The notes beneath the pieces were generated by a model. That model saw only the letters and a program-made list of their open reading frames with translations. It searched no databases and had not been told where the DNA came from. From Methylomonas sp. (lineage in GTDB: Bacteria > Pseudomonadota > Gammaproteobacteria > Methylococcales > Methylomonadaceae): a stretch of DNA of 13,817 nt. Every line of letters starts with the position of its first letter. Positions within the stretch are counted from its first letter, which is position 1. Where the stretch lies: positions 1,622 to 15,438 of the forward strand of contig JALXCS010000235.1 of the NCBI GenBank assembly GCA_026990815.1, in the 5' to 3' direction. Positions 6,279 to 13,817 of the stretch are shown here, piece after piece. A program made the translations under genes and the position numbers.

Positions 6279-9200
6279 GTGAAAGATTTATTAAACTTTT
6301 TAAAACGTCAGGGTAGGGTTGAGGATTTTGATGCTATACGGATTGGTTTGGCATCGCCAGATATGGTTCGTTCTTGGTCTTATGGCGAAGTAAAGAAACC
6401 CGAAACCATCAACTATCGTACTTTTAAGCCAGAGCGAGACGGGTTGTTTTGTGCAAAAATTTTCGGTCCAGTTAGTGATTACGAATGTTTATGCGGCAAA
6501 TACAAGCGTTTGAAGCATCGTGGCGTCATATGTGAAAAGTGCGGTGTTGAGGTTACTGTGTCAAAAGTGCGCCGTGAAAGAATGGGTCACATTGAATTGG
6601 CAAGTCCGGTTGCACATATTTGGTTTTTGAAATCTCTGCCATCACGAGTCGCATTGTTACTGGATATGACACTAAGGGAAATTGAAAGAGTTTTATATTT
6701 TGAGTCATTTATGGTCTTGGACCCCGGGATGACGCCTTTAGAACGTGGGCAGTTGTTGACTGATGAAGAGTATTTGGATGCAATGGAGCAGCATGGTGAT
6801 GAGTTTATTGCCAAAATGGGCGCGGAGGCAGTTTATGAATTGTTGAAATCAATTGATTTAAAAGCGGAGGTTAATATGCTCCGTGAAGAAATCATGTCGA
6901 CAAATTCAGAAACAAAAATAAAAAAATATTCAAAACGGTTAAAAGTACTGGATGCGTTGCTGAATTCAAAAAACCGTCCTGAATGGATGGTGATGGAAGT
7001 GCTTCCTGTATTGCCTCCTGAATTAAGACCTTTGGTGCCCTTAGATGGAGGGCGATTTGCCACTTCTGATCTCAATGATTTATACAGGCGGGTTATTAAT
7101 AGAAATAATCGCTTAAATCGTCTTTTAGAGTTGGATGCCCCTGATATTATTGTTCGGAATGAGAAGCGGATGCTTCAGGAATCAGTAGATGCTTTACTTG
7201 ATAATGGCCGTCGAGGCAGAGCCATTACAGGAACTAATCGCAGGCCATTAAAATCTTTGGCTGATATGATTAAAGGTAAGCAAGGAAGATTTAGGCAGAA
7301 TTTGTTGGGAAAACGTGTTGATTACTCAGGTCGTTCAGTAATTGTTGTTGGCCCCAGTTTAATGCTTCATCAATGTGGTTTGCCAAAAAAAATGGCACTG
7401 GAATTATTTAAGCCGTTTATCTTCAGTAAGTTACAGATGCGCGGTTTAGCAACGACTATCAAAGCAGCAAAGAAAATGGTCGAGCGTGAAGGCAGTGAAA
7501 TTTGGGATATTCTTGAGGAAGTAATTCGCGAACATCCGGTTATGCTCAATCGTGCTCCAACATTACACCGGCTAGGTATCCAGGCCTTTGAGCCAATACT
7601 TATTGAAGGTAAAGCAATACAGCTTCATCCACTAGTGTGTAGTGCTTTTAATGCAGATTTTGATGGTGACCAAATGGCAGTGCATGTGCCGTTATCCATC
7701 GAAGCTCAGTTAGAGGCCAGGTCTCTGATGATGGCAACCAATAATATTTTGTCGCCAGCAAATGGGGAGCCAATTATTAATCCATCTCAAGATGTGGTCC
7801 TAGGTCTCTACTATATTACAAGGGAAAAGGCGAATGCTAAAGGGCAAGGTAGCATTTTTTGTAACGTTGAAGAAATCCATAAGGCTTTAGATGCAGATAT
7901 TGTTGAGCTGCAGACAAAAATTCAAGTTCGAATTAATGAAAAGCTCAAGGATGAAGAAGGAAATTTAACAGAAAAAACCAAAAGAGTTGAGACAACAGTT
8001 GGTCGTGCATTGGTATGGGAAATTCTGCCAGAAGGTATGCCTTTCGATGTGCTGAATTGCGATATGACCAAAAAAAACATATCAACATTGATAAATTACT
8101 GCTATAGACACCTCGGTATTAAAGAAACAGTTGTGTTGGCAGATCAGTTGATGTATTTAGGCTTTCGGTATGCCACAAGGTCAGGGGTTTCGTTTGGTAT
8201 TGAGGATATGGTGATTCCAACCCAAAAGGCTGCAATATTGGAAGCCGCCGAAAAAGAAGTCGAAGAGATTCAAAGACAATATTCATCAGGATTGGTGACC
8301 GATGGAGAGCGGTACAACAAGGTTGTTGATATTTGGTCACATGCAAATGATCAAGTTGCAAAAGTAATGATGGAGGGGCTGGGTGAAGAGGAAATTAAAA
8401 CTGAGGATGGCAAAACCGTCAAGCAAAAATCTTTTAATTCCATTTTTATGATGGCTGAATCAGGTGCAAGGGGTTCGGCGGCCCAAATAAGACAATTGGC
8501 GGGTATGAGAGGGCTTATGGCTAAACCTGATGGTTCCATTATCGAAACGCCAATAACAGCAAATTTCAGGGAAGGTTTGGATGTGTTGCAGTATTTTATT
8601 TCAACACACGGAGCTCGAAAAGGCTTGGCAGATACGGCATTGAAAACTGCAAACTCTGGATATTTAACTCGCCGGTTAGTTGACGTTGCGCAAGATTTAG
8701 TAATAACTGGGGATGATTGTGGTACATTCGATGGGCTGATTATGACGCCCATGATTGAAGGCGGTGATGTGGTTGAGTCTCTTTCAGAGCGCGTGTTAGG
8801 TCGGGTGATTGCTGCAGATGTCATGGATACGGCGAACGCGAAGGTTATTGCACCTAGAGGTACTTTGCTTGACGAGAACTGGGTGTCGATTTTGGAGGAG
8901 CAAAGTATTGATCAGGTAAAAATTCGATCAATAATAACCTGTGAAAATAGGCATGGAGTATGTGCGGCTTGCTATGGTCGTGACCTTGGGCGTGGGCACA
9001 TTGTTAATAGTGGGGAGGCCGTTGGAGTTATAGCAGCTCAATCAATTGGAGAGCCAGGCACTCAGTTAACAATGCGGACTTTTCATATTGGCGGTGCCGC
9101 ATCGCGTTCTGCAGCTATCAGTAATGTCCAGGTGAAGTCAGATGGAACGATTCGACTTAATAATCTTAAAACAGTCGTTAATCGGGAAGGAAACCTCGTC

Positions 9201-10490
9201 GCTGTTTCCCGCTCTGGCGAGGTTGGAGTGGTAGATGAATATGGTCGTGAGCGTGAAAGATATAAAATCCCATATGGAGCTGTATTGAGTGTCAAAGAAA
9301 ATGGAAGTGTTAAAGCTGGTGAGGTTGTTGTAAATTGGGATCCACATACACACCCGGTTATTACAGAGGTGGAGGGTGTTGTTAAGTTGATTGACTTCGT
9401 TGAAGGTGTGACAGTTCAGGAGCATTCAGATGAAGTAACTGGAATTAGCTCCTTGGTTGTTACTGATCCTAAACAGCGTGGAGGCGTAGGCAAAGAGTTG
9501 AGACCAATGGTGAAGCTGGTTGCCGAAAACGGAGACGAGATATATTTACCGGGTACAGAAATTCCTGCCCAGTATTTCTTGCCTGCAGGTGCGATTGTGG
9601 GAATAAAAGATGGTAGTCGGGTAACAGTGGGTGATGTACTTGCCAGAATTCCGCAGGAATCAAGTAAAACAAGAGATATTACGGGAGGTTTACCGCGCGT
9701 TGCCGATCTGTTTGAGGCGAGAAAAACTAAGGATCCAGCTATTTTGGCGGAGGTGAGTGGAACCGTTTCTTTTGGCAAAGAAACAAAAGGGAAGCAGAGA
9801 ATTGTCATTACCGATTCTAAAGCTGAGCAGCATGAGGCGCTTGTGCCTAAGTGGCGGCATGTTACGGTTTTTGAAGGCGAGTTTGTTGAAAAAGGAGAAA
9901 CAATTGTTGAGGGCGAATTAACGCCACATGATATATTGCGTTTGCGTGGAGTTGAAGAATTAACCACCTATTTGGTTAAAGAAATTCAAGATGTTTATCG
10001 GTTGCAAGGTGTTAAAATCAATGATAAACATATTGAAGCAATTATCCGGCAGATGTTAAGAAAAGTTGAAATATTGTCTTCGGGCGATTCTAGTTTTACA
10101 AAAGGTGAGCAGTTAGAGAAAGCTGCTGTTAAGCAAGAAAATGATCGATTGGAAAAAGAAGGGAAAATCCCTGCCACTTATGAGCCTATCTTATTGGGAA
10201 TTACAAAGGCTTCTTTGGCGACAGAGTCATTTATTTCTGCAGCTTCATTTCAAGAGACCACGAGAGTTTTGACGGATGCTGCGGTTCGTGGATTATCAGA
10301 TGGTTTGCATGGATTAAAGGAAAATGTCATTGTGGGGCGGTTGATTCCTGCGGGAACAGGCTTGGCTTTTCATCAGCAAAGAAAAATAGCAAAACAGAAT
10401 ACTAATAAACCCGGTGAAAAAAATACAAAGCCAGCCATTGACCATGAGCAGGTTGAAGAGGCATTAAAACAGGCGTTGAATACTGATTAG
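6279..10490 (+). CDS. rpoC: DNA-directed RNA polymerase subunit beta'
   Basis: Beta' carries the catalytic magnesium site and the clamp. Start GTG at 6279 with AGGGGA at 6266-6271; the protein opens MKDLLNFLKR like other gammaproteobacterial beta'. 1403 residues (E. coli 1407), with numbering that coincides with E. coli at least to the trigger loop. Visible elements: N-terminal zinc site C70, C72, C85, C88; clamp and rudder region with GRRGRAITG; switch region KGKQGRFRQNLLGKRVDYSGR; catalytic NADFDGDQ with D460, D462, D464; bridge helix region from SGARGSAAQIRQLAGMRG; second zinc site C814 with the ENRHGVCAACYGRD cysteines; trigger loop with M932, R933 and H936; C-terminal PQESSKTRDITGGLPRVADL and LLGITKASLATESFISAASF. 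Oddity: M362 stands where Arg or Lys is usual (VGPxL[R/K]LHQCGLP). The C-terminal tail after residue 1365 is lysine-rich and variable, as is common. TAG stop. Confidence 0.98.
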   Translation: MKDLLNFLKRQGRVEDFDAIRIGLASPDMVRSWSYGEVKKPETINYRTFKPERDGLFCAKIFGPVSDYECLCGKYKRLKHRGVICEKCGVEVTVSKVRRERMGHIELASPVAHIWFLKSLPSRVALLLDMTLREIERVLYFESFMVLDPGMTPLERGQLLTDEEYLDAMEQHGDEFIAKMGAEAVYELLKSIDLKAEVNMLREEIMSTNSETKIKKYSKRLKVLDALLNSKNRPEWMVMEVLPVLPPELRPLVPLDGGRFATSDLNDLYRRVINRNNRLNRLLELDAPDIIVRNEKRMLQESVDALLDNGRRGRAITGTNRRPLKSLADMIKGKQGRFRQNLLGKRVDYSGRSVIVVGPSLMLHQCGLPKKMALELFKPFIFSKLQMRGLATTIKAAKKMVEREGSEIWDILEEVIREHPVMLNRAPTLHRLGIQAFEPILIEGKAIQLHPLVCSAFNADFDGDQMAVHVPLSIEAQLEARSLMMATNNILSPANGEPIINPSQDVVLGLYYITREKANAKGQGSIFCNVEEIHKALDADIVELQTKIQVRINEKLKDEEGNLTEKTKRVETTVGRALVWEILPEGMPFDVLNCDMTKKNISTLINYCYRHLGIKETVVLADQLMYLGFRYATRSGVSFGIEDMVIPTQKAAILEAAEKEVEEIQRQYSSGLVTDGERYNKVVDIWSHANDQVAKVMMEGLGEEEIKTEDGKTVKQKSFNSIFMMAESGARGSAAQIRQLAGMRGLMAKPDGSIIETPITANFREGLDVLQYFISTHGARKGLADTALKTANSGYLTRRLVDVAQDLVITGDDCGTFDGLIMTPMIEGGDVVESLSERVLGRVIAADVMDTANAKVIAPRGTLLDENWVSILEEQSIDQVKIRSIITCENRHGVCAACYGRDLGRGHIVNSGEAVGVIAAQSIGEPGTQLTMRTFHIGGAASRSAAISNVQVKSDGTIRLNNLKTVVNREGNLVAVSRSGEVGVVDEYGRERERYKIPYGAVLSVKENGSVKAGEVVVNWDPHTHPVITEVEGVVKLIDFVEGVTVQEHSDEVTGISSLVVTDPKQRGGVGKELRPMVKLVAENGDEIYLPGTEIPAQYFLPAGAIVGIKDGSRVTVGDVLARIPQESSKTRDITGGLPRVADLFEARKTKDPAILAEVSGTVSFGKETKGKQRIVITDSKAEQHEALVPKWRHVTVFEGEFVEKGETIVEGELTPHDILRLRGVEELTTYLVKEIQDVYRLQGVKINDKHIEAIIRQMLRKVEILSSGDSSFTKGEQLEKAAVKQENDRLEKEGKIPATYEPILLGITKASLATESFISAASFQETTRVLTDAAVRGLSDGLHGLKENVIVGRLIPAGTGLAFHQQRKIAKQNTNKPGEKNTKPAIDHEQVEEALKQALNTD

Positions 10491-10576
10491 CCAGGAAATT
10501 ACATATCAGGTAAATGTGATATCGATGTTTAATATTAGAGCAAAGGTTAGACCAATAAAAAAATAATGAATTCTGC

Positions 10577-10605
10577 TTGACTAAGTTGATCGTTGTGACT
10601 AAAAT
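10577..10605 (+). promoter_or_regulatory. Sigma70-type promoter for the str operon (rpsL-rpsG-fusA-tuf)
   Basis: TTGACT at 10577-10582 and TAAAAT at 10600-10605 each match five of six consensus bases and are separated by the optimal 17 bp. Transcription should begin near 10612, giving a leader of about 100 bases before rpsL. The region between the -10 and the start (GATCGG) is fairly GC-rich, a feature that goes with stringent control in ribosomal promoters (inference). It is the best promoter match I see in any gap of the window and fits the place where the str operon begins. Read-through from rpoC is also possible, as I see no good terminator after rpoC ahead of this promoter. Confidence 0.7.
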
Positions 10606-10610
10606 GATCG
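10578..10610 (+). repeat. Tandem 15-nt direct repeat overlying the str promoter
   Basis: TGACTAAGTTGATCG (10578-10592) and TGACTAAAATGATCG (10596-10610) agree at 13 of 15 positions with an 18-bp period. The first copy covers most of the -35 hexamer, and the second supplies the -10 hexamer. It may be a binding site for a regulator, or an old local duplication that created or strengthened the promoter. Confidence 0.65.
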
Positions 10611-10647
10611 GCTCAGATTAGTTAATGTAATAGTGCGCAGTTCTAAT

Positions 10648-10678
10648 TACCGTCAAGTTGTTGCTTGTCGGTATTTTT
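10648..10678 (+). terminator. Terminator-like hairpin in the rpsL leader
   Basis: TACCG (10648-10652) pairs with CGGTA (10669-10673) and CAAG (10654-10657) with CTTG (10664-10667), with one T-T mismatch between the two helices and a six-base loop. T5 follows at 10674-10678. This is a terminator-like arrangement located after the proposed str promoter and 36 bases before the rpsL ATG. It could be an attenuator for the str operon, or limit read-through from rpoC; in either case transcripts from the upstream promoter must pass it. Confidence 0.5.
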
Positions 10679-10714
10679 ATTGGGAGCGCAAAAAATATAC
10701 TGGAGAAGTTATTC

Positions 10715-11089
10715 ATGGCCACGATAAATCAGTTGGTCCGTAAGCCGCGAGTAAGAAAAGTAGAAAAAAGTAATGTGCCGGCTTTGGAGGCGTGCCCTCA
10801 AAGAAGAGGCGTATGTACAAGGGTTTATACGACAACACCAAAAAAACCTAATTCTGCTTTGCGTAAAGTTGCGCGTGTCAGGTTGACAAGTGGTACTGAG
10901 GTATCGAGTTATATTGGTGGAGAGGGCCATAATCTTCAAGAGCACTCTGTGGTTCTGATAAGAGGGGGGCGGGTTAAGGATTTGCCTGGTGTGCGCTATC
11001 ACGTGGTGCGCGGAAGCTTGGATACTTCAGGTGTTGATGGTCGTACGAATGGGCGATCAAAATACGGTACAAAAAGACCAAAAGCATAA
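10715..11089 (+). CDS. rpsL: 30S ribosomal protein S12
   Basis: S12 lies at the decoding centre and helps control accuracy. The ATG at 10715 is preceded by GGAGAAG at 10702-10708 and gives MATINQLVRKPR, the exact family start, with 124 residues as in E. coli. The frame is open further upstream (a TTG at 10658), but those 19 residues have no family match and overlap the leader hairpin. Conserved: PALEACPQRRGVCTRVYTTT, TPKKPNSALRKV with K43 and K44, IGGEGHNLQEHS, and GRVKDLPGVRYH with K88 and D89 (the aspartate that is methylthiolated in E. coli). K43, K88 and P91 are all wild type, so no known streptomycin-resistance change is present. First gene of the str operon; rpsG follows after 17 bp. 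Confidence 0.98.
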   Translation: MATINQLVRKPRVRKVEKSNVPALEACPQRRGVCTRVYTTTPKKPNSALRKVARVRLTSGTEVSSYIGGEGHNLQEHSVVLIRGGRVKDLPGVRYHVVRGSLDTSGVDGRTNGRSKYGTKRPKA

Positions 11090-11106
11090 ATTATAGGTAG
11101 ATTTAG

Positions 11107-11577
11107 ATGTCAAGAAGAAGAGTTGCGGCAAAAAGAGACATTATTCCTGATCCAAAATTTGGTAGCGAGATGTTAACCAAGTTTATGAATATGCTGATGG
11201 TTGGTGGAAAAAAATCAGTAGCTGAAAAGATTATATACAATGCGCTCGATACAATTGAGACTAAGGGCCATTCAGAGCCGTTAGAAGTTCTCACAAAGGC
11301 GTTGGATAATGTCCAGCCCCGTGTCGAAGTTAAGTCGAGACGTGTGGGTGGTGCAACCTACCAGGTTCCGGTAGAAGTTAGGCCTTCCAGGAGAATGGCT
11401 TTGGCAATGAGATGGATGATTGAGGCCGCAAGAAAGAGAAACGAAAGGGAGATGTCGTCTAAATTGGCAGGCGAATTGTTGGATGCTTTTGAAGGGCGTG
11501 GTTCAGCTGCAAAGAAAAAGGAAGACACTCATAGAATGGCTGAGGCAAACAAGGCGTTCTCTCATTATCGCTGGTAA
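11107..11577 (+). CDS. rpsG: 30S ribosomal protein S7
   Basis: S7 nucleates assembly of the 3' domain (head) of 16S rRNA and lies near the E-site tRNA; in E. coli it represses its own operon. ATG at 11107, AGGT at 11095-11098, 156 residues, the usual bacterial length (E. coli K-12 has a longer tail). The start MSRRRVAAKRDIIPDPKFGS, the middle GGATYQVPVEVRPSRRMALAMRW and the end KAFSHYRW are all standard. The 17-bp gap after rpsL is too short for the roughly 100-nt structured intercistronic region that S7 binds in E. coli. If S7 feedback exists here, its site must be elsewhere. fusA follows after 37 bp. Confidence 0.98.
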   Translation: MSRRRVAAKRDIIPDPKFGSEMLTKFMNMLMVGGKKSVAEKIIYNALDTIETKGHSEPLEVLTKALDNVQPRVEVKSRRVGGATYQVPVEVRPSRRMALAMRWMIEAARKRNEREMSSKLAGELLDAFEGRGSAAKKKEDTHRMAEANKAFSHYRW

Positions 11578-11614
11578 ATCAAATAAAGAGTAAGTCGGCT
11601 GAAAGGGTGGTTTT

Positions 11615-13708
11615 GTGGCGCGTATAACCCCGATAGAGCGGTACCGTAATATTGGTATTATGGCGCACATTGATGCAGGTAAGACAACGACCACCGAAAG
11701 AATACTTTACTATACTGGTGTGTCTCATAAGATTGGTGAGGTGCATGATGGTGCTGCAACGATGGACTGGATGGCGCAGGAGCAAGAAAGAGGAATTACG
11801 ATAACATCCGCCGCAACAACCTGTTTTTGGCGGGGGATGGAAAAGCAATTTGCAGAGCATCGTATAAATATTATTGATACGCCAGGCCATGTCGATTTTA
11901 CAATAGAAGTCGAGCGGTCCTTGCGAGTGCTTGATGGAGCATGCGCAGTATTTTGTGCTGTTGGAGGTGTAGAGCCCCAATCAGAAACGGTGTGGAGGCA
12001 GGCAGATAAATATAGAGTGCCAAGGCTGGTATTCGTTAATAAGATGGACAGGCAGGGTGCTGGTTTTATAGCGGTAATTGAACAAATAAAGGATAGGTTG
12101 GGTGCGCAGGCAGTTCCAGTGCAATTGCCGATAGGGGCGGAAGAAGCTTTTGTAGGGGTTGTGGATTTAATCAAGATGAAGGCTGTCTACTGGGGAGATG
12201 CCAATATGGGGGTGGCCTTTGAGGAAAAGGAAATTCCTTCGGAGTTGTTGACTGAATGCAAAAGTTGGCGAGATCGGATGATCGAGGCTGCTGCTGAGGC
12301 TAACGATGAGTTAATGGATAAGTATCTTAATGAAGGTAAGCTGGATAACACTGAGATTAAGCAAGGCCTGAGAATGCGTGCCTTGGCTAATGAGATTGTC
12401 CCAGCTTTCTGTGGCTCAGCCTTTAAAAACAAGGGTGTCCAGGCTTTGCTGGATGGGATTATTGATTATATGCCATCTCCACTCGATGTTGATGCTATTA
12501 CAGGGGTTGTTGATGATGAGGAACAGCAAGTGCGTGAGGCTGATGATGAGGCGCCATTTTCCGCGCTTGCTTTTAAGATAGCCACTGATCCGTTTGTTGG
12601 TGTTTTAACCTTTTTTCGAGTGTATTCGGGGATTTTGAAGTCAGGTGATGCTGTTTATAACCCAATCAAGAAAAAAAAGGAACGTATTGGTAGGATTGTC
12701 CAAATGCATGCCAATAGTAGAGAAGAGATTAAAGAGGTGCGTGCTGGGGATATTGCGGCAGCAATAGGCTTAAAGTATGCAAATACTGGTGATACCCTGT
12801 GTGATATTGAATCGCCAATTATACTAGAAAAAATGGAGTTTCCTGATCCGGTAATTTCTGTTGCGGTTGAGCCTAAAACAAAGGCAGACCAGGAAAAGAT
12901 GGGGGTCGCATTAGGTAAGTTAGCGCAGGAAGATCCATCGTTCCATGTGCGAACGGACGAAGAGTCAGGGCAGACAATTATTTCTGGGATGGGGGAGCTT
13001 CATCTGGAGATTATTATTGATAGGATGAAAAGGGAGTTTAACGTAGAAGCTAATGTTGGCGCTCCTCAGGTTGCATATAGGGAAACAATTTGTAAGAAAG
13101 TTGAGCAGGAAGGAAAGTTTATTCGTCAATCAGGTGGTCGTGGGCAGTATGGACATGTTTGGCTGAGAATTGAGCCATTACCGAGAGGTGCGGGCTACAA
13201 ATTTGTTAATGAAATTGTTGGCGGTTCAGTACCGAAAGAGTATGTTCCGGCGGTTGACAAAGGTGTAAGCGAACAGATGGAGAATGGCGTTTTAGCAGGA
13301 TATCCGGTGGTTGATGTAAAGGTTGCCTTATTTGATGGCTCATATCATGACGTCGATTCGAATGAAATGGCATTCAAAATTGCTGGTTCGATGTGCTTCA
13401 AGGAGGGCGCAAAAAAGGCATCCCCAGTTTTGTTGGAGCCGATAATGAAAGTGGAAGTGGTAACCCCAGAAGAATACATGGGTGACGTTGTGGGAGATGT
13501 CAATAGGCGCAGGGGTATTATTCATGGAATGAATGAAACTGCATCAGGAAAAGTTATTGATTGTCAAGTTCCTTTAGCAGAGATGTTTGGGTATGCAACT
13601 GATCTAAGGTCTGCTACTCAAGGTCGAGCTACATATAGTATGCAGTTTGAGAAGTATGATGAAGCACCTGCAAATGTCGCAGAAGCGATAATAAAGAAAT
13701 CTTCTTAA
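11615..13708 (+). CDS. fusA: Elongation factor G
   Basis: EF-G is the GTPase that drives tRNA-mRNA translocation and, with RRF, ribosome recycling. Start GTG at 11615 with a purine-rich AAGGG at 11602-11606; the protein opens MARITPIERYRNIGI. 697 residues against 704 in E. coli. GTPase motifs: P-loop AHIDAGKT (17-24), switch I RGITIT (59-64), DTPGH (88-92) with catalytic H92, NKMD (142-145), and CGSAF near 266-270. Then come domain II (about 310-400), domain III with ISGMGELHLE, domain IV with FIRQSGGRGQYGHVW and H578 in SYHDVDSNEMAFK at the tip, and domain V with the RRRGIIHGM and LAEMFGYATDLRSATQGRA blocks. It is the canonical housekeeping type, not the fusidic-acid-resistant second copy type. 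It lies 32 bp before tuf, in the usual str operon order. Confidence 0.98.
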   Translation: MARITPIERYRNIGIMAHIDAGKTTTTERILYYTGVSHKIGEVHDGAATMDWMAQEQERGITITSAATTCFWRGMEKQFAEHRINIIDTPGHVDFTIEVERSLRVLDGACAVFCAVGGVEPQSETVWRQADKYRVPRLVFVNKMDRQGAGFIAVIEQIKDRLGAQAVPVQLPIGAEEAFVGVVDLIKMKAVYWGDANMGVAFEEKEIPSELLTECKSWRDRMIEAAAEANDELMDKYLNEGKLDNTEIKQGLRMRALANEIVPAFCGSAFKNKGVQALLDGIIDYMPSPLDVDAITGVVDDEEQQVREADDEAPFSALAFKIATDPFVGVLTFFRVYSGILKSGDAVYNPIKKKKERIGRIVQMHANSREEIKEVRAGDIAAAIGLKYANTGDTLCDIESPIILEKMEFPDPVISVAVEPKTKADQEKMGVALGKLAQEDPSFHVRTDEESGQTIISGMGELHLEIIIDRMKREFNVEANVGAPQVAYRETICKKVEQEGKFIRQSGGRGQYGHVWLRIEPLPRGAGYKFVNEIVGGSVPKEYVPAVDKGVSEQMENGVLAGYPVVDVKVALFDGSYHDVDSNEMAFKIAGSMCFKEGAKKASPVLLEPIMKVEVVTPEEYMGDVVGDVNRRRGIIHGMNETASGKVIDCQVPLAEMFGYATDLRSATQGRATYSMQFEKYDEAPANVAEAIIKKSS

Positions 13709-13740
13709 GTTAAAAATTAGAAAATTAAAGGTATAGAGTA

Positions 13741-13817
13741 ATGGCCAAAGAAAAATTTGAACGAACCAAACCCCACGTGAATGTTGGCACGATAGGTCAT
13801 GTAGACCATGGCAAGAC
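13741..13817 (+). CDS. tuf: Elongation factor Tu, 3' part beyond window edge
   Basis: EF-Tu brings aminoacyl-tRNA to the ribosomal A site as a GTP complex. ATG at 13741, with AAAGG at 13727-13731. The 25 complete codons read MAKEKFERTKPHVNVGTIGH followed by VDHGK, the family N-terminus up to the P-loop lysine of GHVDHGKT. The window ends two bases into the next codon. Its place directly after fusA marks it as the str operon copy; many gammaproteobacteria have a second tuf near rplK, which would lie left of this window if present. Confidence 0.96.
   Translation, partial: MAKEKFERTKPHVNVGTIGHVDHGK

Noticed and set aside
8351..8824. Antisense open frames inside rpoC (also 9416-9967)
   Set aside because: They lie wholly opposite well-conserved RpoC coding sequence, and the products show no recognisable domain; codon-bias shadows explain them.
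10503..10522. ATATCA/TGATAT inverted repeat just after rpoC as a terminator
   Set aside because: The 6-bp AT-rich stem has no T-tract after it, so it does not look like an intrinsic terminator.
10658..10714. A 19-residue N-terminal extension of S12 from TTG 10658
   Set aside because: S12 proteins begin MATxNQLVRKPR; the ATG at 10715 has a good ribosome binding site, and the extension overlaps the leader hairpin and has no family match.
10715..11089. Possible streptomycin resistance in rpsL
   Set aside because: K43, K88 and P91 are wild type.
1..13817. Mobile elements, CRISPR arrays, tRNA or rRNA genes
   Set aside because: All gaps were read: none holds long inverted repeats with a transposase, regularly spaced repeats, or a tRNA cloverleaf; every long frame is a housekeeping gene.

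Overview
The window is a stretch of the conserved bacterial transcription and translation gene cluster, all on the + strand: rplA (its first few codons lie left of the window), rplJ, rplL, rpoB, rpoC, rpsL, rpsG, fusA and the first 25 codons of tuf. Protein sequences, the rplA-rplJ-rplL-rpoB-rpoC order and the direct join to rpsL-rpsG-fusA-tuf all point to a gammaproteobacterium. The RpoB beta insertion, RpoC and EF-G resemble Pseudomonas and Oceanospirillales-type proteins more than enteric ones. The DNA is AT-rich (by eye roughly 40-45% GC) with relaxed codon use. Genus cannot be told from sequence reading alone; an AT-rich marine or symbiotic gammaproteobacterium is a guess.

Left part (1-6082): the L1, L10 and L7/L12 genes of the ribosomal stalk region, then RNA polymerase beta. 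A 230-bp gap before rplJ holds an mRNA leader of the L10-binding type plus a weak hairpin with a T8 tract. A 131-bp gap before rpoB holds a GC-rich hairpin at the position of the known E. coli rplL-rpoB attenuator. Middle (6083-10490): a 196-bp spacer with competing hairpins, then rpoC. Right part (10491-13817): a 224-bp gap with a strong sigma70-type promoter, a tandem direct repeat lying over that promoter and a terminator-like hairpin, then the str operon genes rpsL, rpsG, fusA and tuf, closely packed.

Together the genes make the catalytic core of RNA polymerase (beta, beta'), the L1 and L10-L12 stalks, two small-subunit proteins (S12 at the decoding centre, S7 at the 3' domain) and two elongation GTPases that are recruited by the L12 stalk. 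Attenuator-like and leader structures sit where stalk-protein and polymerase output would be set separately.

No mobile element, CRISPR array, tRNA, rRNA or foreign gene is visible, and I see no novel multi-gene system. Every gap is shorter than 300 bp. The observations most worth a second look are an abnormal aromatic patch in the beta N-terminus, the extended L10 stalk helix with a repeated motif, the repeat-bearing str promoter with a downstream hairpin, and the rpoB-rpoC spacer.
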